Source: Lysobacter sp. MMG2 (lineage in GTDB: Bacteria; Pseudomonadota; Gammaproteobacteria; Xanthomonadales; Xanthomonadaceae). Taken from it: 64,000 nt of DNA. The notes under the pieces were generated by a model that saw nothing but the letters and a program-made list of their open reading frames with translations, did not search any database and had not been told where the DNA came from. The position numbers and the translations under genes are program-made. Below, piece after piece: positions 44,628 through 53,942 of the stretch. Each line of letters begins with the position of its first letter. The stretch's first letter is position 1. The stretch lies in assembly GCF_016735495.2 (NCBI RefSeq), contig NZ_JAERQY020000001.1, positions 248,001 to 312,000 of the forward strand. Reading direction: 5' to 3'.

Positions 44628-46886
44628 TCAGCGCAACAACGCCGGCTGCGCGTCATACCACTCGCGCGCGTGCATCACGTGGAAGTCGCGATTCCCGTTG
44701 TTCACCGCCACCGCGGTGCTGAGTACGCCCCAGTGCGCGTACAGGCTGCCGGTGCGGCTCTTCCCGTGCAGGCGCAGGCGCGCCTTGACCTGGTAGCGCT
44801 GGTTGTCGGCCTGCACGTTGTCGAGGGTGAGCGTGTCGCCGCTCCACTGCACCTTCGCACTGACCTGCGCCTGCCCGGAGCCGATCAGCTTGAACACCCA
44901 CTTCGGATAGTCGCGCTGCTTGGAGAACATCGACAGCAGGAAGCCCACGTCCTTCATCGCGACGCGCACGCGTCCATTGATGCTGATCGGCTTGTCCCAG
45001 TCCATGTGCGCGCGGTCCAGGTCGATCCGCGTCCACCAGCCGCTGCGCGATTCGCCACCGGGCTCGGTAAAGCTGACGTTATTCAACGAAACCCGGCTGC
45101 CGTCGATGGTGAAGTTGCGCCGCTTGATGTCCGCGCGACGCAGGCGCAGGTCGGTGTCCATGTCGGTGCGCAATGCCAGCCCGGCCAGGTGCATGCGCGC
45201 GGCCTTCGCATCCACGCCCAGCGTGCCCTGCCCGATCACGCCCGCGCCGTCCAGGGTGAGGTCCCCCGACAGCGTGCCCGAGCCGCCGTCGAAGCGGATG
45301 TGCTCGTTGGGCAGGTAGCGGTTGTAGGCGCGCAGATCGGGCACCTTCGCGTTGGCGAAGGTGAGGTGCGCCTTCAACGCGTTGCCGAGCTCCCGCATCG
45401 CCCCGGGCTGGCGCATCGCCTCGCGCTCCACGCCCGACAGTGTCTTCAGCGACAGCTGCAGATCGTTGCCTTCGATGTACGGCTGCGACGGCGCATCGTC
45501 GGCGGCGACGTTGAAGCGCTGCATGCGCAGGTCGAGGCTGGGCAGCAGTTCGTCGTTCGGACCGGCGTCCAGGCGCGCGTCGGCGCTGGCGCGGCCGCTG
45601 ATGCGGTTGCCCATGACGTGCGCGATGGCATCGACTTCCGGCACGGTGACGCGACTGCCGCCGGCCACCTTGCCGTCCACCACGCGCACGTCGGCGTCCA
45701 CCAGCCCCGAGCCGTCCAGCGCCAGCCAGGGCGCATCGCTGAACATGCGCCCCAGCCAACGCAGCGAAGCGAAATGCCAGCGCCCGACGACGTGGCCGGA
45801 ACTGCGGGGCAGCAACTCGCGCAGGCTTTCGTGCGGCGGCGCCAGCAGAATCTTCGTGCCGCGCACCATCAGGTCCGCGTCGAGCGACACGCGGCCGGTG
45901 TGCTGCGCAGGCGTCCTGGCGACCAGATGCATGTCGCGATCCACGTCCAGCGCGACATCGAGCGCGCTGCGGTGCATGGCGCCGGTCGCATCGCGGCCGC
46001 TGACGGGTACGTTCCAGCGCACGCGGCTGCCCGGCATCACCTCGCCGCGCGCCAGTCCCAGCTTCACCTGCGCCTTGCCTTCGCCAGGTACGTTGGTCAG
46101 CGTCACCTTGCCTTGCGGGTCCACGTCCACCTTGATCGCCGAGGCCTTGCCGTCCAGCTCCAGCGCGGCATCGGTGAGCAGCAGTTTGCGAATGCCGGGC
46201 GCCTGCGCGCGCGTATGGCGTGCGATGGCGAAGCGCGCGTCGATGCGGCCGTCGCGCAGCAGCTCTTCCTTGCCCGACTTCAGGCGCGCGTTGTCGAAGT
46301 GCGCGGTCGAGGGCATGAGTTCCAGTGCACCGCCGCGCAGCTGCTTGTAGAAGCCGACTTCGGCGCGCCCCTGGCCTTCCAGCACGAGGTCGCCGAAATA
46401 ACCGCCGCGGATCGAATCGGTGCGGATGCGGTCGAACTGCAACACCCAGCCGCCCGGGCGCGCCTGCGGCGGCGGTGTGCGCTCGCCCTTCATCTGCGCG
46501 CCGCCGGTGACGCCTTCGGCGACCACTTCGGGCACGCGCACGGTCTTGCGCAACAACGGCCAGATCGCCACGCGCCCGCTCGCCTTCTCCGCATTGACCG
46601 ACCAGTACGTGCGGGCGACGTGCCCTTTCATCTTCACGTCGTGCACCGTCGCGCGGCCGGGCCAGAACGTGTAGCCGCCGCCCCACTCGATCTGGAACTT
46701 CTCCGGCTTGCGGTTCGCCACCCACTCGCCCAGCGGCGTGTTGATGAACACGTTGCCGGCGATCACGTACAGCGCGTACAGCAACGCCAGCGCGAGTGCG
46801 ATGCGCGCCACCCAGGTGCGAACGCGGGGCGGCAGGCGTTGCCATGCCTGGCGGGCGGGGCCTGCGTCCTTCGCGGCGCTGTTCAT
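44628..46886 (-). CDS. AsmA-like/bridge-type membrane-anchored protein, uncharacterised
   Basis: A 752-residue protein, probably anchored in the inner membrane by one TM helix (VARIALALALLYALYVIAGNVFI, residues ~25-47) with a large beta-rich periplasmic part. Repeated SLDADLMVRG-, LTLDNVQADNQRYQVKAR- and GTLSGDLTLDGAGVIGQGTL-type strands resemble AsmA/TamB-like bridge proteins, though no specific family signature was recognised. No enzyme motif. It is on the opposite strand to the pilus cluster and convergent with it. If AsmA-like, it may help lipid or envelope transport; this is inference only. Confidence 0.65.
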   Translation of the reverse strand: MNSAAKDAGPARQAWQRLPPRVRTWVARIALALALLYALYVIAGNVFINTPLGEWVANRKPEKFQIEWGGGYTFWPGRATVHDVKMKGHVARTYWSVNAEKASGRVAIWPLLRKTVRVPEVVAEGVTGGAQMKGERTPPPQARPGGWVLQFDRIRTDSIRGGYFGDLVLEGQGRAEVGFYKQLRGGALELMPSTAHFDNARLKSGKEELLRDGRIDARFAIARHTRAQAPGIRKLLLTDAALELDGKASAIKVDVDPQGKVTLTNVPGEGKAQVKLGLARGEVMPGSRVRWNVPVSGRDATGAMHRSALDVALDVDRDMHLVARTPAQHTGRVSLDADLMVRGTKILLAPPHESLRELLPRSSGHVVGRWHFASLRWLGRMFSDAPWLALDGSGLVDADVRVVDGKVAGGSRVTVPEVDAIAHVMGNRISGRASADARLDAGPNDELLPSLDLRMQRFNVAADDAPSQPYIEGNDLQLSLKTLSGVEREAMRQPGAMRELGNALKAHLTFANAKVPDLRAYNRYLPNEHIRFDGGSGTLSGDLTLDGAGVIGQGTLGVDAKAARMHLAGLALRTDMDTDLRLRRADIKRRNFTIDGSRVSLNNVSFTEPGGESRSGWWTRIDLDRAHMDWDKPISINGRVRVAMKDVGFLLSMFSKQRDYPKWVFKLIGSGQAQVSAKVQWSGDTLTLDNVQADNQRYQVKARLRLHGKSRTGSLYAHWGVLSTAVAVNNGNRDFHVMHAREWYDAQPALLR

Positions 46887-46957
46887 GTGCGCACTAAGCC
46901 ACAGGGTGGTGCCAAATTCAGGTGAAGAGGCGGTGACGTGGGGCGCTCGCAGGCGCC

Positions 46958-47014
46958 CTACCCCTCTCCCTGGCCGCCTTCGGCGACCGGTCCCTCTCCC
47001 GCAAGGGGAGAGGG
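46958..47014. repeat. CCCTCTCCC / GGGAGAGGG palindromic intergenic repeat
   Basis: CCCCTCTCCCTGGCCGCC at ~46960 and CCCTCTCCCGCAAGGGGAGAGGG at ~46992-47014 flank a GCC/GGC core (GGCCGCCTTCGGCGACCGG). The right half alone forms a TCTCCC-GCAA-GGGGAGA hairpin. A similar motif is at 58457-58475. The element lies in the gap after the ybaK-like stop and could act as a terminator for that gene, but no T-tract is present. Confidence 0.6.
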
Positions 47015-47021
47015 CTGGTGC

Positions 47022-47486
47022 TCAATGCCGCGTCAGCTCCACCACGCGCGGATGCACCAGGCGTTCGAAGTCGCTCCATTCCATGCGCATCAGTTCGCGG
47101 TGCGAACCGGCGTTGAATGCGATGCGGCCGTCATCGGCCAGGCTTTCGGCGGCGTACACGTCCATGTTGTAGAGGTTGCCGAACGGCGGCATCGCCCCGA
47201 CCTCGCATTCGGGGAAGCGATCCTTGAAGTCGGTTTCGCTCGCCAGCGCGACCTCGCGCGCGCCGCTGACCTGCCGCAGCTGCGAAACGTCGAGCCACTC
47301 GTCCGAGGGCAGCACGGCCATCGCGAGGCGGCCGTCGAGCTTCACCATCACCGTCTTGGCCATCGCATGGCGGTCGACATGGGCGCGCATCGCCGTTTCC
47401 TGCGCGGTGAAGGCGTGCGGGTGCGTCATCGTGTCGTAGCTGACGCGATTGGAGTTCAGGAATTCCTGTAGACGTGGGGACGACAT
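47022..47486 (-). CDS. YbaK/EbsC-type aminoacyl-tRNA deacylase domain protein
   Basis: A 154-residue single-domain protein of the YbaK/INS superfamily, which hydrolyses mischarged aminoacyl-tRNA in trans. Visible: LQEFLNSNRVSYDTMTHPHAFTAQETA, the HAMAKTVMVKLDGRLAMAVLPSDEWLDVSQLRQVSGAREVALASE segment with the catalytic-lysine region VMVKLDG, and EVGAMPPFGNLYNMDVYAAESL (GXXXP-type loop). The start at ATG 47486 has an AGAGGAG SD. Its substrate (Cys-tRNAPro, Ala-tRNAPro or other) cannot be told from sequence alone. Confidence 0.85.
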   Translation of the reverse strand: MSSPRLQEFLNSNRVSYDTMTHPHAFTAQETAMRAHVDRHAMAKTVMVKLDGRLAMAVLPSDEWLDVSQLRQVSGAREVALASETDFKDRFPECEVGAMPPFGNLYNMDVYAAESLADDGRIAFNAGSHRELMRMEWSDFERLVHPRVVELTRH

Positions 47487-47599
47487 GGCCGGGGGCTCCT
47501 CTGCGGTTGCGGGAGGCCGGGCGCGTCGTTCGTCATCGGCGCGGCGCGCGCCGGCATCGGCGGATTCATGGAAACGCGATCATCGAAACGCATTCATCG

Positions 47600-47629
47600 A
47601 AAAGCCGGGCCGCGCGAACGCGGCCCGGC
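47600..47629 (-). terminator. Rho-independent terminator after the OmpA-family gene
   Basis: On the minus strand, GCCGGGCCGCG-TTCG-CGCGGCCCGGC (an 11-bp perfect stem) is followed by TTTT. It lies 63 nt after the OmpA-family stop codon. Confidence 0.82.
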
Positions 47630-47691
47630 CAGTGTACGCCCGATGCTGCGCTGCGATCCGGACAGCGCGCGTCAGTCCGGATCGCGGTGCG

Positions 47692-48285
47692 TTACAGCGA
47701 GGCGGTCTGCTGCGGCTGCGCATCGCTGCGCGGGCCGGCGTAGTCGACCACCAGCGAGACGCGACGGTTGGCCTGACCGGCTTCGCCCACGGCGCCTGCG
47801 TGCACCTGGCGGTTCTTGTCCTCGCCGTAGCTCACCGCACGCACCTGTGCATCGCCCAGGCCCGCGCCGACGAGGTAGTCGCGCACCGCCTGCGCACGGT
47901 GCAGGCCGAGGCGGCGGTTGTGCGCTGCCGAACCGGACGGATCGGCGAAGCCTTCCACCGTGATCACGGCCTGCGAATGGCTGTCGCGGATCACGCGGGC
48001 GAAGTCGTCCAGCAGCGGCTTGTCCTGCTCGCTGAGCGTGGCGTCGTTGGTGGCGAAGTGCGCGGCGGTGTCCACGCGAGTGCGGCCGGCGAGCTGCGTG
48101 ACCAGCGCGTCGTGCTTGGCCGAGAGCGCGTCGAGCTGCGACTGCAGTTTCTGATCGGTGGCGCGAAGCTCGGCGATCGTCGCGTCGAACTCATCGCGCT
48201 TGATGTACTTGCTGCAGCCGGTGAGCGCGACGGCGCCCAGCGCCACGGCGAAACCGGTGTTGCGGATCAGACGGGTAGAAACCAA
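47692..48285 (-). CDS. OmpA-family peptidoglycan-binding lipoprotein
   Basis: A 197-residue outer-membrane lipoprotein. Signal peptide RNTGFAVALGAVALTGC with lipobox LTGC. A short coiled coil (~residues 35-70, DEFDATIAELRATDQKLQSQLDALSAKHD) follows, then an OmpA C-terminal domain (AHFATNDATLSEQDKPLLDDFARVI...VEGFADPSGSAAHNRRLGLHRAQAVRDYLVGAGL) with the conserved Asp and Arg that bind meso-DAP. The best start is TTG 48285: a GGAG lies 7-8 nt upstream and the signal peptide then begins MVSTRLIRNTG. The ORF to 48633 reads through the leader with no homology. It is not the Tol-Pal operon Pal; no tolB is nearby. Confidence 0.9.
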   Translation of the reverse strand: MVSTRLIRNTGFAVALGAVALTGCSKYIKRDEFDATIAELRATDQKLQSQLDALSAKHDALVTQLAGRTRVDTAAHFATNDATLSEQDKPLLDDFARVIRDSHSQAVITVEGFADPSGSAAHNRRLGLHRAQAVRDYLVGAGLGDAQVRAVSYGEDKNRQVHAGAVGEAGQANRRVSLVVDYAGPRSDAQPQQTASL

Positions 48286-48684
48286 GGGATGTCTCCTTTC
48301 AATGACCGTGCGCAATGCCGCGCACGCAATGCCTGCGGGACCGGGGGAAGTCGAAACGCAGGCGCTATTGGACGTGTGTCGTGTTGTTGTTCTGCGCGGG
48401 GCGCGCGGTCTTGCGTCTTCAGGTTGTTGAGGTGCCGTAATGAATGACACGGCGAACCTTAACGAGCCATTTTCTGAACAGGCGACAGGACGCCACCAAG
48501 CGCGAACCCGCGCACGGTTCAGTGATGTCAAGACGATGCTCGCGGGATGCGTACCGCGGCCGTTCATGGAAAAAGCCGGGATTCGGAGTCGGGATTCCGG
48601 ATTTGAAAAAGCGCGCGACCACCCGGCTGGCACTCCAGGATGAGTTGCGTTGAAGCTGGGCTTCGAAGAAGCGGAAGTCCGCTC
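48286..48684. other. Gap between the nitrilase stop and the OmpA gene start (no gene)
   Basis: This holds the OmpA-gene SD, its probable promoter, and GGGATTCG-type repeat units at ~48578-48604. Open frames here overlap each other with Arg/Pro-rich products and no homology; none is supported. Confidence 0.5.
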
Positions 48685-48716
48685 TTACGAATCCCGAATC
48701 CCGAATCCCGAATCCC
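48578..48716. repeat. GGGATTCG repeat units, one run inside the nitrilase C-terminus
   Basis: Units at 48578-48604 (GGATTCGG, GGATTCCGG) face CGAATCCC units at 48688-48716 in opposite orientation. The second run encodes the last residues of the neighbouring nitrilase-family protein, whose stop lies at the repeat edge. Related to 6418-6500. Confidence 0.75.
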
Positions 48717-49515
48717 CGTTCTTCAGCTCAAACGCATCGGCGTCGAGCATCGCGGGGAAGCGTTCGCGATGCGCCGCGAGATCGGCGGCGGACAGCGTGG
48801 CGGTGACCACCGTTTCCACCTCGCCGCATTCGGTGATGGGCTGGCCGACGAAATCGATCACCGCGCTGTCGCCGGCGTAATGCAGGCCGTTGCCGTCGGT
48901 GCCCACGCGGTTCACCGCAGCGACGAAGCACAGGTTCTCGATGGCCCGCGCACGCAGCAGCGTCTGCCACGGGTAGCGGCGCGCCGACGGCCAGTTGGCG
49001 ACGAAGAGCATCAGGTCGAAATCGAGCTCGCCGGCGCGTTCGACATCGAAACGGTTGCGCGAAAACACCGGGAAGCGCAGGTCGTAGCAGACCAGCGGGC
49101 AGATGCGCCAGCCGCGCCAGTCGAGCGTGAGGCGGTCGCGACCGGCGGCGTAGCGCTCGTGCTCGCGCGCGTAACGGAACAGATGACGCTTGTCGTAGGT
49201 GCTCAGCGCACCGTCGGGCGTGGCGAACAGCAGGCGGTTGTAGACGCCCTCGCCGTCGCGCAGCTGCACGCTGCCGGTCACCGCTGCGTCCAGGCGCGCG
49301 GCCTGTTCGCGGATCCACGCGACGGTCTGGCCTTCCATCGTTTCGGCGTTGCCGATGGCGTCGTTGGAAAAGCCGCTGGTGAAGGTTTCCGGCAGGATCA
49401 CCAGGTCGGTGTTTCCGCGCAGCGGCGCGATCAGGCGGCCGTAGTAGTCGCGGTTGCCGGCCGGATCGTGCCAGCGGGTGTCGCCTTGGACGAGGGTGAC
49501 GCGCAGGTCGTTCAT
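48685..49515 (-). CDS. Carbon-nitrogen hydrolase, omega-amidase type (YafV/NIT2-like)
   Basis: A cytosolic amidase of the nitrilase superfamily that would hydrolyse alpha-ketoglutaramate or 2-oxosuccinamate, the products of amide-donor transaminases. It is 276 residues with the Glu-Lys-Cys triad: Glu in ILPETFTSG, Lys in TYDKRHLF, Cys143 in PLVCYDLRFP. FVANWPSARRYPWQTLLRARAIEN is also typical. Residues ~266-276 (NGDSGFGIRDS) are encoded by the GGGATTCG repeat, an extension over normal YafV lengths. It is co-directional with the downstream-numbered methionine aminotransferase (upstream in transcription), as in the glutamine transaminase/omega-amidase pathway of methionine salvage. No symbol is assigned because the in vivo substrate is unproven. 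Confidence 0.9.
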   Translation of the reverse strand: MNDLRVTLVQGDTRWHDPAGNRDYYGRLIAPLRGNTDLVILPETFTSGFSNDAIGNAETMEGQTVAWIREQAARLDAAVTGSVQLRDGEGVYNRLLFATPDGALSTYDKRHLFRYAREHERYAAGRDRLTLDWRGWRICPLVCYDLRFPVFSRNRFDVERAGELDFDLMLFVANWPSARRYPWQTLLRARAIENLCFVAAVNRVGTDGNGLHYAGDSAVIDFVGQPITECGEVETVVTATLSAADLAAHRERFPAMLDADAFELKNGDSGFGIRDS

Positions 49516-49595
49516 GGGTGCTCGCGAAGTCAGGGGTTGTTACTTGCCGTCATCGTTTTGTGCCGTCATCCCCTTCGCGGGAACGACAGCTTCGT

Positions 49596-50744
49596 TCAAA
49601 GCTTCTGCAACCGCTCGATCGCCTTGTCCAGCGTCGCCTCGTTCTTGGCGAAGCACAACCGCGCCAGGCGCTGGCCGGACGGTGGCGATTCGTAGAACGG
49701 CGAAAGCGGAATCGCGGCGACGCCCTTCTCCGTCGTCAACCAGCGGCAGAACGCGGCATCGTCGAGGTCGCTGACGTCGGAGTAATCCACGAGCTGGAAG
49801 TAACCGCCCGGCACGGGCAGCGGCTTCAAGCGCGTGGTGAGCAGCTGCTCGCGGAAGCGGTCGCGCTTGGCTTCGTAGAACGCGCCGAGCTGTTCGTAGT
49901 GCTCCGGCTCGGCTTCGATCATCTCCGCGAACGCCCACTGCGCCGGGGCGAAGGTGCAGAAGGTGTTGTACTGGTGCACCTTGCGCAGCTCGGCCGACAA
50001 CAGCGGCGGCGCGATGCAGTAGCCCAGCTTCCAGCCCGTGCAGTGGTAGGTCTTGCCGAAGCTGGACACGACGAACGCGCGCTCGCGCAGTTCGGGATAG
50101 CGCAGCACCGATTCGTGGCGACGGCCGTCGAACACGATGTGCTCGTAAACCTCGTCGGAAAGCAGCCAGATCTGCGTCTCGCGCAGCAGCGCGGTGAGCT
50201 GGGCGATGTCGTGCTCGCTGAACATCGCGCCCGACGGGTTGTGCGGCGAGTTGATCATCAACAGTCGCGTCTTCGGCGTGACCGCGGCGCGGATCGCCTG
50301 CCAGTCCGGTGCGAACGTGGCCGGGTCCAGTGGCACATGCACGGCGCGACCGCCGGCCAGGTCGATCGCCGGCTCGTAGGAGTCGTAGCACGGGTCGAGC
50401 ACGATCACTTCCTCGCCCGGCCGCACGACCGCGGCGACGGCGTCGAAGATCGCCTCGCTGGCGCCGGAGACGACGGTGATCTCGGTGTCGGCATCCGGAC
50501 GGTGGCCGTAGCAGCGCTCGGTCTTGGCGGCGATGGCCTGGCGCAGCGCGGGGATGCCGGTCATCGGCGCGTACTGGTTCTTGCCCTCGCGCATGGCGCG
50601 GTCGAGGGCTTCGATCAGGCGCTCGGGGACGTTGAAGTCGGGAAAGCCCTGGCCCAGGTTGACCGCGTCGTGCTCGAGGGCGAGCTGCGACATGACGGTG
50701 AAGATGGTCGTGCCGACCTTGGGCAGCTTGGTTTGCAGGGTCAT
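49596..50744 (-). CDS. Methionine aminotransferase, PLP-dependent (YbdL/MtnE-like)
   Basis: A fold-type I PLP aminotransferase that would convert 2-oxo-4-methylthiobutanoate to methionine using glutamine. It is 382 residues with KLPKVGTTIFTVMSQLALEHDAVNLGQGFPDFNVPERLI at the N-terminus, SGASEAIFDAVAAVV, NSPHNPSGAMF, DEVYEHIVFDG and the PLP lysine Lys231 in SSFGKTYHCTGWK. It resembles E. coli YbdL (methionine/kynurenine aminotransferase). The omega-amidase gene follows 80 bp downstream. Divergent from a DUF3293 gene. Kynurenine or other aromatic amino acid activity cannot be excluded. Confidence 0.92.
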   Translation of the reverse strand: MTLQTKLPKVGTTIFTVMSQLALEHDAVNLGQGFPDFNVPERLIEALDRAMREGKNQYAPMTGIPALRQAIAAKTERCYGHRPDADTEITVVSGASEAIFDAVAAVVRPGEEVIVLDPCYDSYEPAIDLAGGRAVHVPLDPATFAPDWQAIRAAVTPKTRLLMINSPHNPSGAMFSEHDIAQLTALLRETQIWLLSDEVYEHIVFDGRRHESVLRYPELRERAFVVSSFGKTYHCTGWKLGYCIAPPLLSAELRKVHQYNTFCTFAPAQWAFAEMIEAEPEHYEQLGAFYEAKRDRFREQLLTTRLKPLPVPGGYFQLVDYSDVSDLDDAAFCRWLTTEKGVAAIPLSPFYESPPSGQRLARLCFAKNEATLDKAIERLQKL

Positions 50745-50880
50745 CGCGCGTGGGGACTCGACGTGGGGCGGGAAACCGTTAAGTTTAAGGACGCGGGCGC
50801 GGCAACGTCATGACGAACGCTCATCTGCGCATCGCAGGGCCACGATTGCACCCGCCACATCGGATGAGGACACTGCCCCC

Positions 50881-51351
50881 ATGCGCGAGCTGCAGATCGT
50901 CGACGCCGCCGAACTGGCCACCGCCTACGCCGCCGCGGAGTACATGGTGGTGCTGGACGGCGATTCCCTGCCGCTGCGCGTGGGCGAGCCCGCGCTGGAT
51001 CTGGAAGCCTACGCGCCCGCGCCGAGCTACGCCTTCATCACCGCCTGGAATCCGGCCTCGCAGCCGCGCTCGGACACCGCCAACGAAGCCGCTGACGCCC
51101 TGCTGGTGGCGCAGCTCGACGGCCTGCGCGCGATCCGCCACGCGGCCTGGGCGCAGGACCTGACGGGCGAGTGGCGCGAGCCGGGCTGGCTGGTGGTCGG
51201 ACTGGACGACGACACCCTGCTGCGGCTGGCGCTGGAGTTCGGCCAGGCGGCCGTCCTGCACTGGCGGGCGGGCGACCCGGTGCGGCTTCGCATGCTCATG
51301 CCCCGCCCGCTCGGCCGTGATGCCGCGCACACCGACTGGGTCGCCGGCTGA
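50881..51351 (+). CDS. DUF3293 domain protein
   Basis: A 156-residue probably cytosolic protein of unknown function. Residues 20-150 carry the DUF3293 pattern, SYAFITAWNPASQPRSDTANEAADALLVAQL, near the middle, and GEWREPGWLVVGLDDDTLLRLALEFGQAAVLHW. It starts at ATG 50881 after a short leader, divergent from the aminotransferase gene. No enzyme motif or signal sequence. Confidence 0.83.
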   Translation: MRELQIVDAAELATAYAAAEYMVVLDGDSLPLRVGEPALDLEAYAPAPSYAFITAWNPASQPRSDTANEAADALLVAQLDGLRAIRHAAWAQDLTGEWREPGWLVVGLDDDTLLRLALEFGQAAVLHWRAGDPVRLRMLMPRPLGRDAAHTDWVAG

Positions 51352-51421
51352 GCGAGGCGGTCTGAACCCCGTGGTCGGGCGTCCGCCCGACGCCGGCAAG
51401 CGGCGTCCCGCGCCCCTCGCA

Positions 51422-51427
51422 TAAAAT
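51422..51427 (+). promoter_or_regulatory. Possible -10 element upstream of ccm operon
   Basis: TAAAAT in the CATAAAATGCC context lies 39 nt upstream of the ccmA ATG and is the only A/T-rich hexamer in this gap. No convincing -35 was found. Confidence 0.35.
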
Positions 51428-51465
51428 GCCGGGCACTCGGCCGACCGGCCGTCCCTGGCCGCCCG

Positions 51466-52112
<647 letters not shown>

Positions 52113-52116
<4 letters not shown>

Positions 52117-52805
52117 GCGCGTCCAACATGCCCAGCCTGATCGGCGCGGCCCGCGCCCTGCTCGCCCGCGACCTGCGCCTGCTCTGGCGCCGACGCGGCG
52201 ATGCGCTGCAACCGGCGTTGTTCGCGCTGCTGGTGGTGGTGCTGTTCGCCCTGGCGCTGGGCGGCGAGCGGACGGCGCTGGCGAAGGTCGCCGCCGCCGT
52301 GCTGTGGCTGTCGATGCTGCTGGCCGGCCTGCTGTCGCTGGACACGCTGTTCCGCGGTGATGCCGAGGACGGTTCGCTCGAACAATGGATGCTGGCGCCG
52401 GTGCCGCTGGCCTGGCTGGTCGGCGTGCGCACGTTCATGCACTGGGCCACGACCGCGCTGCCGCTGCTCATCGCCGCGCCGTTCCTGGGCGAGCTGCTGT
52501 ACCTGCCGCGCGAGCAGTTGCCGGTGCTGATGGCCTCCCTAGCCCTGGGCACGCCGCTGCTGAGCCTCATCGGCGCCGTGGTCGCCGCCCTGACGGTCGG
52601 GATGCGGCGCTCCGGTATACTCGTGGCCTTGCTCGCGCTGCCGTTGTACGTGCCGGTGTTGGTGTTCGGCGCGGGCAGCGTGGCTGCCTCGGCGCAGGGG
52701 CTGGATCCGATCGGGGCGCTGCTGTTGCTCGGAGCCGGGCTCGCCGTGGCGCTGGTGCTGGCGCCACTGGCGGCCGCCGCCGCGATCCGGATCGCGCTGA
52801 GTTGA
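52113..52805 (+). CDS. ccmB: Heme exporter permease CcmB
   Basis: An integral membrane subunit of CcmABCD, 230 residues with six TM segments ([122 protein letters not shown]). The [16 protein letters not shown] motif after TM2 is a CcmB hallmark. The start ATG at 52113 overlaps the ccmA stop. A 142-bp gap separates it from ccmC. Confidence 0.95.
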
Positions 52806-52947
52806 ACCGGTTCGCCCGATCGATGGTTCGAACGGAGCTTCGAGCCGGGCTTTGAGGAAGATCAAAGGCCACCGACCCGGCCGACGCGACAATCCGCCGC
52901 AACCCGCCACTGCCCGGACCGAACGCCCGGACGTGGGCTGAGAAACG

Positions 52948-53715
52948 ATGAATCCAATCATCCGCTGGTTCCACAAACTCGGTTCGCCGCCGTACTTCGA
53001 CCGCTTCGCCGCGCGCTGGGCGCCCTGGGGTTACGGGCTGGGCCTGCTGGTCATGGCCTGGGGCCTGTACGGCGCGCTGTTCCAGGTGCCGGCCGATTAT
53101 CAGCAGGGCGACAGCTTCCGCATCCTCTACATCCACGTGCCCAGTGCGTGGATGAGCATGGCGGTGTTCGGCCTGATGGCGCTGTACGCGGCCATCGCGC
53201 TGGTATGGAGGATCAAGCTGTGCGAGATCCTCGCCATGGCCTGCGCCCCGATCGGCGCCGCCTTCACCCTGATCACGCTCGCCACCGGGTCCATCTGGGG
53301 CAAGCCGATGTGGGGCACCTGGTGGGACTGGGATCCGCGCCTGACGACGGAACTCATCCTGCTGTTCCTCTACCTGGGCGTGATCGGCCTGTACAACGCC
53401 ATCGACGACCGCCGCGCCGCCGCGCGCGCCGCCGGCCTGCTGGCGATCGTCGGCGTGGCGCTGCTGCCGGTGATCCGATATTCGGTGGTGTGGTGGAACT
53501 CGCTGCACCAGGGCCAGACGATCAGCCTCTTCGGCGAGTCCAAGATGGACCCGAGCATGTACGCACCGCTGGTGTGGATGATCATCGGCACCAAGCTGTG
53601 GTTCGTGGGCGCCCTGCTGTCGCGCGCGCGCGCCGACAACCTGCGCCGCGAGAGCGGCAAGGGCTGGGTCGCCGCGCTTGCAGGCGGGAAGCCTGCGCAG
53701 GAGAGGCGCGCGTGA
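52948..53715 (+). CDS. ccmC: Heme-handling protein CcmC
   Basis: An inner-membrane protein that passes heme to CcmE. It is 255 residues with six TM helices and the periplasmic tryptophan-rich WWD domain GTWWDWDPRLTTELILLFLYLG (residues ~125-147); conserved histidines are in YIHVPSAWM and LHQGQTISLF. The core start is MNPIIRWFHKLGSPPYFDRFAARWAPWG. The ccmD GTG start overlaps its stop. Confidence 0.96.
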   Translation: MNPIIRWFHKLGSPPYFDRFAARWAPWGYGLGLLVMAWGLYGALFQVPADYQQGDSFRILYIHVPSAWMSMAVFGLMALYAAIALVWRIKLCEILAMACAPIGAAFTLITLATGSIWGKPMWGTWWDWDPRLTTELILLFLYLGVIGLYNAIDDRRAAARAAGLLAIVGVALLPVIRYSVVWWNSLHQGQTISLFGESKMDPSMYAPLVWMIIGTKLWFVGALLSRARADNLRRESGKGWVAALAGGKPAQERRA

Positions 53716-53879
53716 GCTACCAGAACTACGTCGTCGCCGCCTATGCCGTGTTCGTGATCGTGCTGACGTGGGATTACGTCGCCACGAAGCTGCAGATCCG
53801 CCGCGAGCTTCGCGGCGCCCGCCTGCGCGCCTCGCGCGAGGCCGCGCGACCGGGCAAGGACGCCGAGCTCAGCCGCTAG
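53712..53879 (+). CDS. ccmD: Heme exporter protein CcmD
   Basis: A small membrane protein of 55 residues that stabilises CcmE with CcmC. One TM helix (VVAAYAVFVIVLTWDYVA, residues ~7-24, with a typical Tyr/Trp-rich N-terminal half) and a basic C-terminal tail (RRELRGARLRASREAAR). The GTG start at 53712 overlaps the ccmC stop (GTGA). It is usually missed because it is so short. Confidence 0.9.
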   Translation: MSYQNYVVAAYAVFVIVLTWDYVATKLQIRRELRGARLRASREAARPGKDAELSR

Positions 53880-53942
53880 ACCCGTCCACGTCTTTCCGCA
53901 CGCCAGCCACCGCCAGCCCGCTTCCGTTCGAGAGTGCCCCCG

